A stretch of DNA of 64,000 bases from CAZNPL01 sp964574815. GTDB taxonomy: Bacteria; Planctomycetota; Phycisphaerae; UBA1845. The first letter of the stretch is position 1; the number at the start of each line of letters is the position of its first letter. The position numbers and the translations under genes were made by a program. A model generated the notes under the pieces. It was not told the DNA's origin, made no database searches, and worked only from the letters and a program-made list of their open reading frames with translations. Of the stretch, positions 62,974 through 64,000 are shown one piece after another. The DNA lies in NCBI GenBank assembly GCA_964574815.1, contig CAZNPL010000007.1, forward strand, positions 124,001 through 188,000. The letters are read 5' to 3'.

Positions 62974-64000
62974 TTACCGCCGTCCTCTGCTGCGCATCGG
63001 GGCCATATCCCGCTTGCCCCCGCGAATGGCCACACAATCAGTCGCCATGATCGGTGCGCCATCGAGCGTGTACCCAGTGAGCACGAGCGGCACCTCGTCG
63101 CCCGGCATGAAGTCGTAAAGCTCGAGCATCTCGACCACCATCGTAGTGCTGAACTTCATCGAGATATCCATGATGCCGTCGCCGTACATCTCGTGGCACT
63201 CGCAACCCTCGCCGTCAAACGGCGTGCCCACATCCGCCACGACCGTACGGGGACCGCGCGGGCCGTCCAGCGGGGCGACGCTGCCACCCACGCCATCCTC
63301 CCGGGCCAGCAGCAGCGTCGTCACGTCGACCATCTCCACGTCGAAATCCATGGCTCCCAGCAACCCGACCGGCAACTTGCCCCGACTGCGAGGATTGAAC
63401 GCGTTGGGACAGGAACCCGGCTTGATATCGAGCGGCACCATGATCGGAAGTATGGTGACCTCCAGAAAATCGACCGTGCCCTCGTGTCCCGGGGGATCGG
63501 GATCCATAAAGACGCCCGTCTCGTCAAGCGTCCCGCTAATGAGAATCCTCACGCCCGCAGCGTTCATCGTGCCGTCGGCGGAGCCGCTGAACGTCCCGCC
63601 CAGGTACGCACCCGTCGCCATATCCACGGTGGCCTCGACCGTCACCACCAGATTCGTAAAGGTCATGGCATCACCCCAGAGCGAGGGCACCTCGGCCAGC
63701 ACGAGTGCCGACATCCCCGGGTCATCCATGTTGCCGTAACCTGTCGTGTAGGTGATCGTGCCGTCACCGTTGTCCTCACCGACCGCCGGTTCGAGAATCT
63801 CGATGCCGTTCAACATCCACTGCATTCCGTCGTCGGCCTCTGCCGAAAGTTCCGCCCCAGGCTGACCCGGTCCGGACGGGCCGTATAACTCGACCCAGGT
63901 GCCCGTCAACAGATCGCTCGTGTCGGTGTCCCACGTACCGGGCATGATATTCGCGCCCGCTGACGTACTCAGGCCCATAACGAGCACAACCGCGCTCCAA
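62974..64000 (-). CDS. Secreted protein with repeat-type beta domain (5' end beyond window)
   Basis: The frame is open to the window edge, and the hydrophobic part of a signal peptide is visible (WSAVVLVMGLSTSAGA), so the start lies just outside. At least 340 residues are present. The first half is beta-rich and acidic with no recognised motif. The second half has LDIKPGSCPNAFNPRSRGKL and PVGLLGAMDFDVEMVDV. These match a domain found in many secreted archaeal and planctomycete proteins (IDIKPGS-x-PN...PVAIL type). A Cys pair (GEGCECHEMYGDGIMD) precedes an EF-hand-like Asp/Gly stretch. A strong terminator follows. It is probably an exported or cell-surface protein of unknown role. Confidence 0.8.
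   Translation of the reverse strand, partial: WSAVVLVMGLSTSAGANIMPGTWDTDTSDLLTGTWVELYGPSGPGQPGAELSAEADDGMQWMLNGIEILEPAVGEDNGDGTITYTTGYGNMDDPGMSALVLAEVPSLWGDAMTFTNLVVTVEATVDMATGAYLGGTFSGSADGTMNAAGVRILISGTLDETGVFMDPDPPGHEGTVDFLEVTILPIMVPLDIKPGSCPNAFNPRSRGKLPVGLLGAMDFDVEMVDVTTLLLAREDGVGGSVAPLDGPRGPRTVVADVGTPFDGEGCECHEMYGDGIMDISMKFSTTMVVEMLELYDFMPGDEVPLVLTGYTLDGAPIMATDCVAIRGGKRDMAPMRSRGRR

Overview
The window is GC-rich bacterial DNA that looks like a member of the Planctomycetota. This is an inference. It rests on an lpxC-fabZ gene fusion, a Gram-negative envelope gene set (bamA, ompH, lpxA), a multipass membrane protein with a CxxCGYN...CPECG zinc ribbon, a protein with a pseudopilin-like tail, and purine-rich short-phrase repeats between genes. 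No rRNA or other decisive marker is present.

Region 1 (1-25882, + strand) is a large flagellar cluster. It starts with the end of a sensor kinase and an NtrC-family regulator. A strong sigma-54 promoter follows at 1902-1918, just before flgB. The order flgB-flgC-fliE-fliF-fliG-fliH-fliI-fliJ-motE-fliK-flgD-flgE-flbD-motA-motB-fliL-fliN-fliO-fliP-fliQ-fliR-flhB-flhA-flhF-(small membrane protein)-fliA-(small acidic protein) resembles the Bacillus fla/che layout. No fliM is present, and FliN carries a FliM-like N-terminal motif. flhG is also missing and a two-helix membrane protein sits in its place.

Region 2 (25883-31437) is dapF followed by two large proteins of unknown function set among dispersed repeats. 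The repeats are modular and have run into the 3' end of dapF. Genes then converge on region 3.

Region 3 (31438-49530, - strand) is housekeeping. It holds a three-gene complex II (sdhC-sdhA-sdhB) and an envelope block (bamA, ompH, lpxC/fabZ, lpxA, a decayed TPR gene and a Gfo/Idh/MocA oxidoreductase). An information block follows in transcription order: tRNA-Gln, a short glmU, prs, rplY, pth, rpsF, ssb, rplI, dnaB.

Region 4 (49531-64000, - strand) is the accessory part. It contains a vgrG and a PAAR gene that bracket two large, apparently undescribed effector candidates. One combines a LysM-like module, a C39-like cysteine peptidase, a peptidoglycan-binding domain and an L,D-transpeptidase-like domain. 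The other carries a metzincin-like HEWGHVLVRQH site plus a Met-turn. A secreted protein overlaps the second by one base and is a candidate immunity or partner protein. Two secreted proteins flank the island, one a lipoprotein with repeated beta-sandwich domains. No type VI sheath, baseplate or membrane-complex genes are in the window, so this looks like an orphan VgrG island. It is the most promising novel system here.
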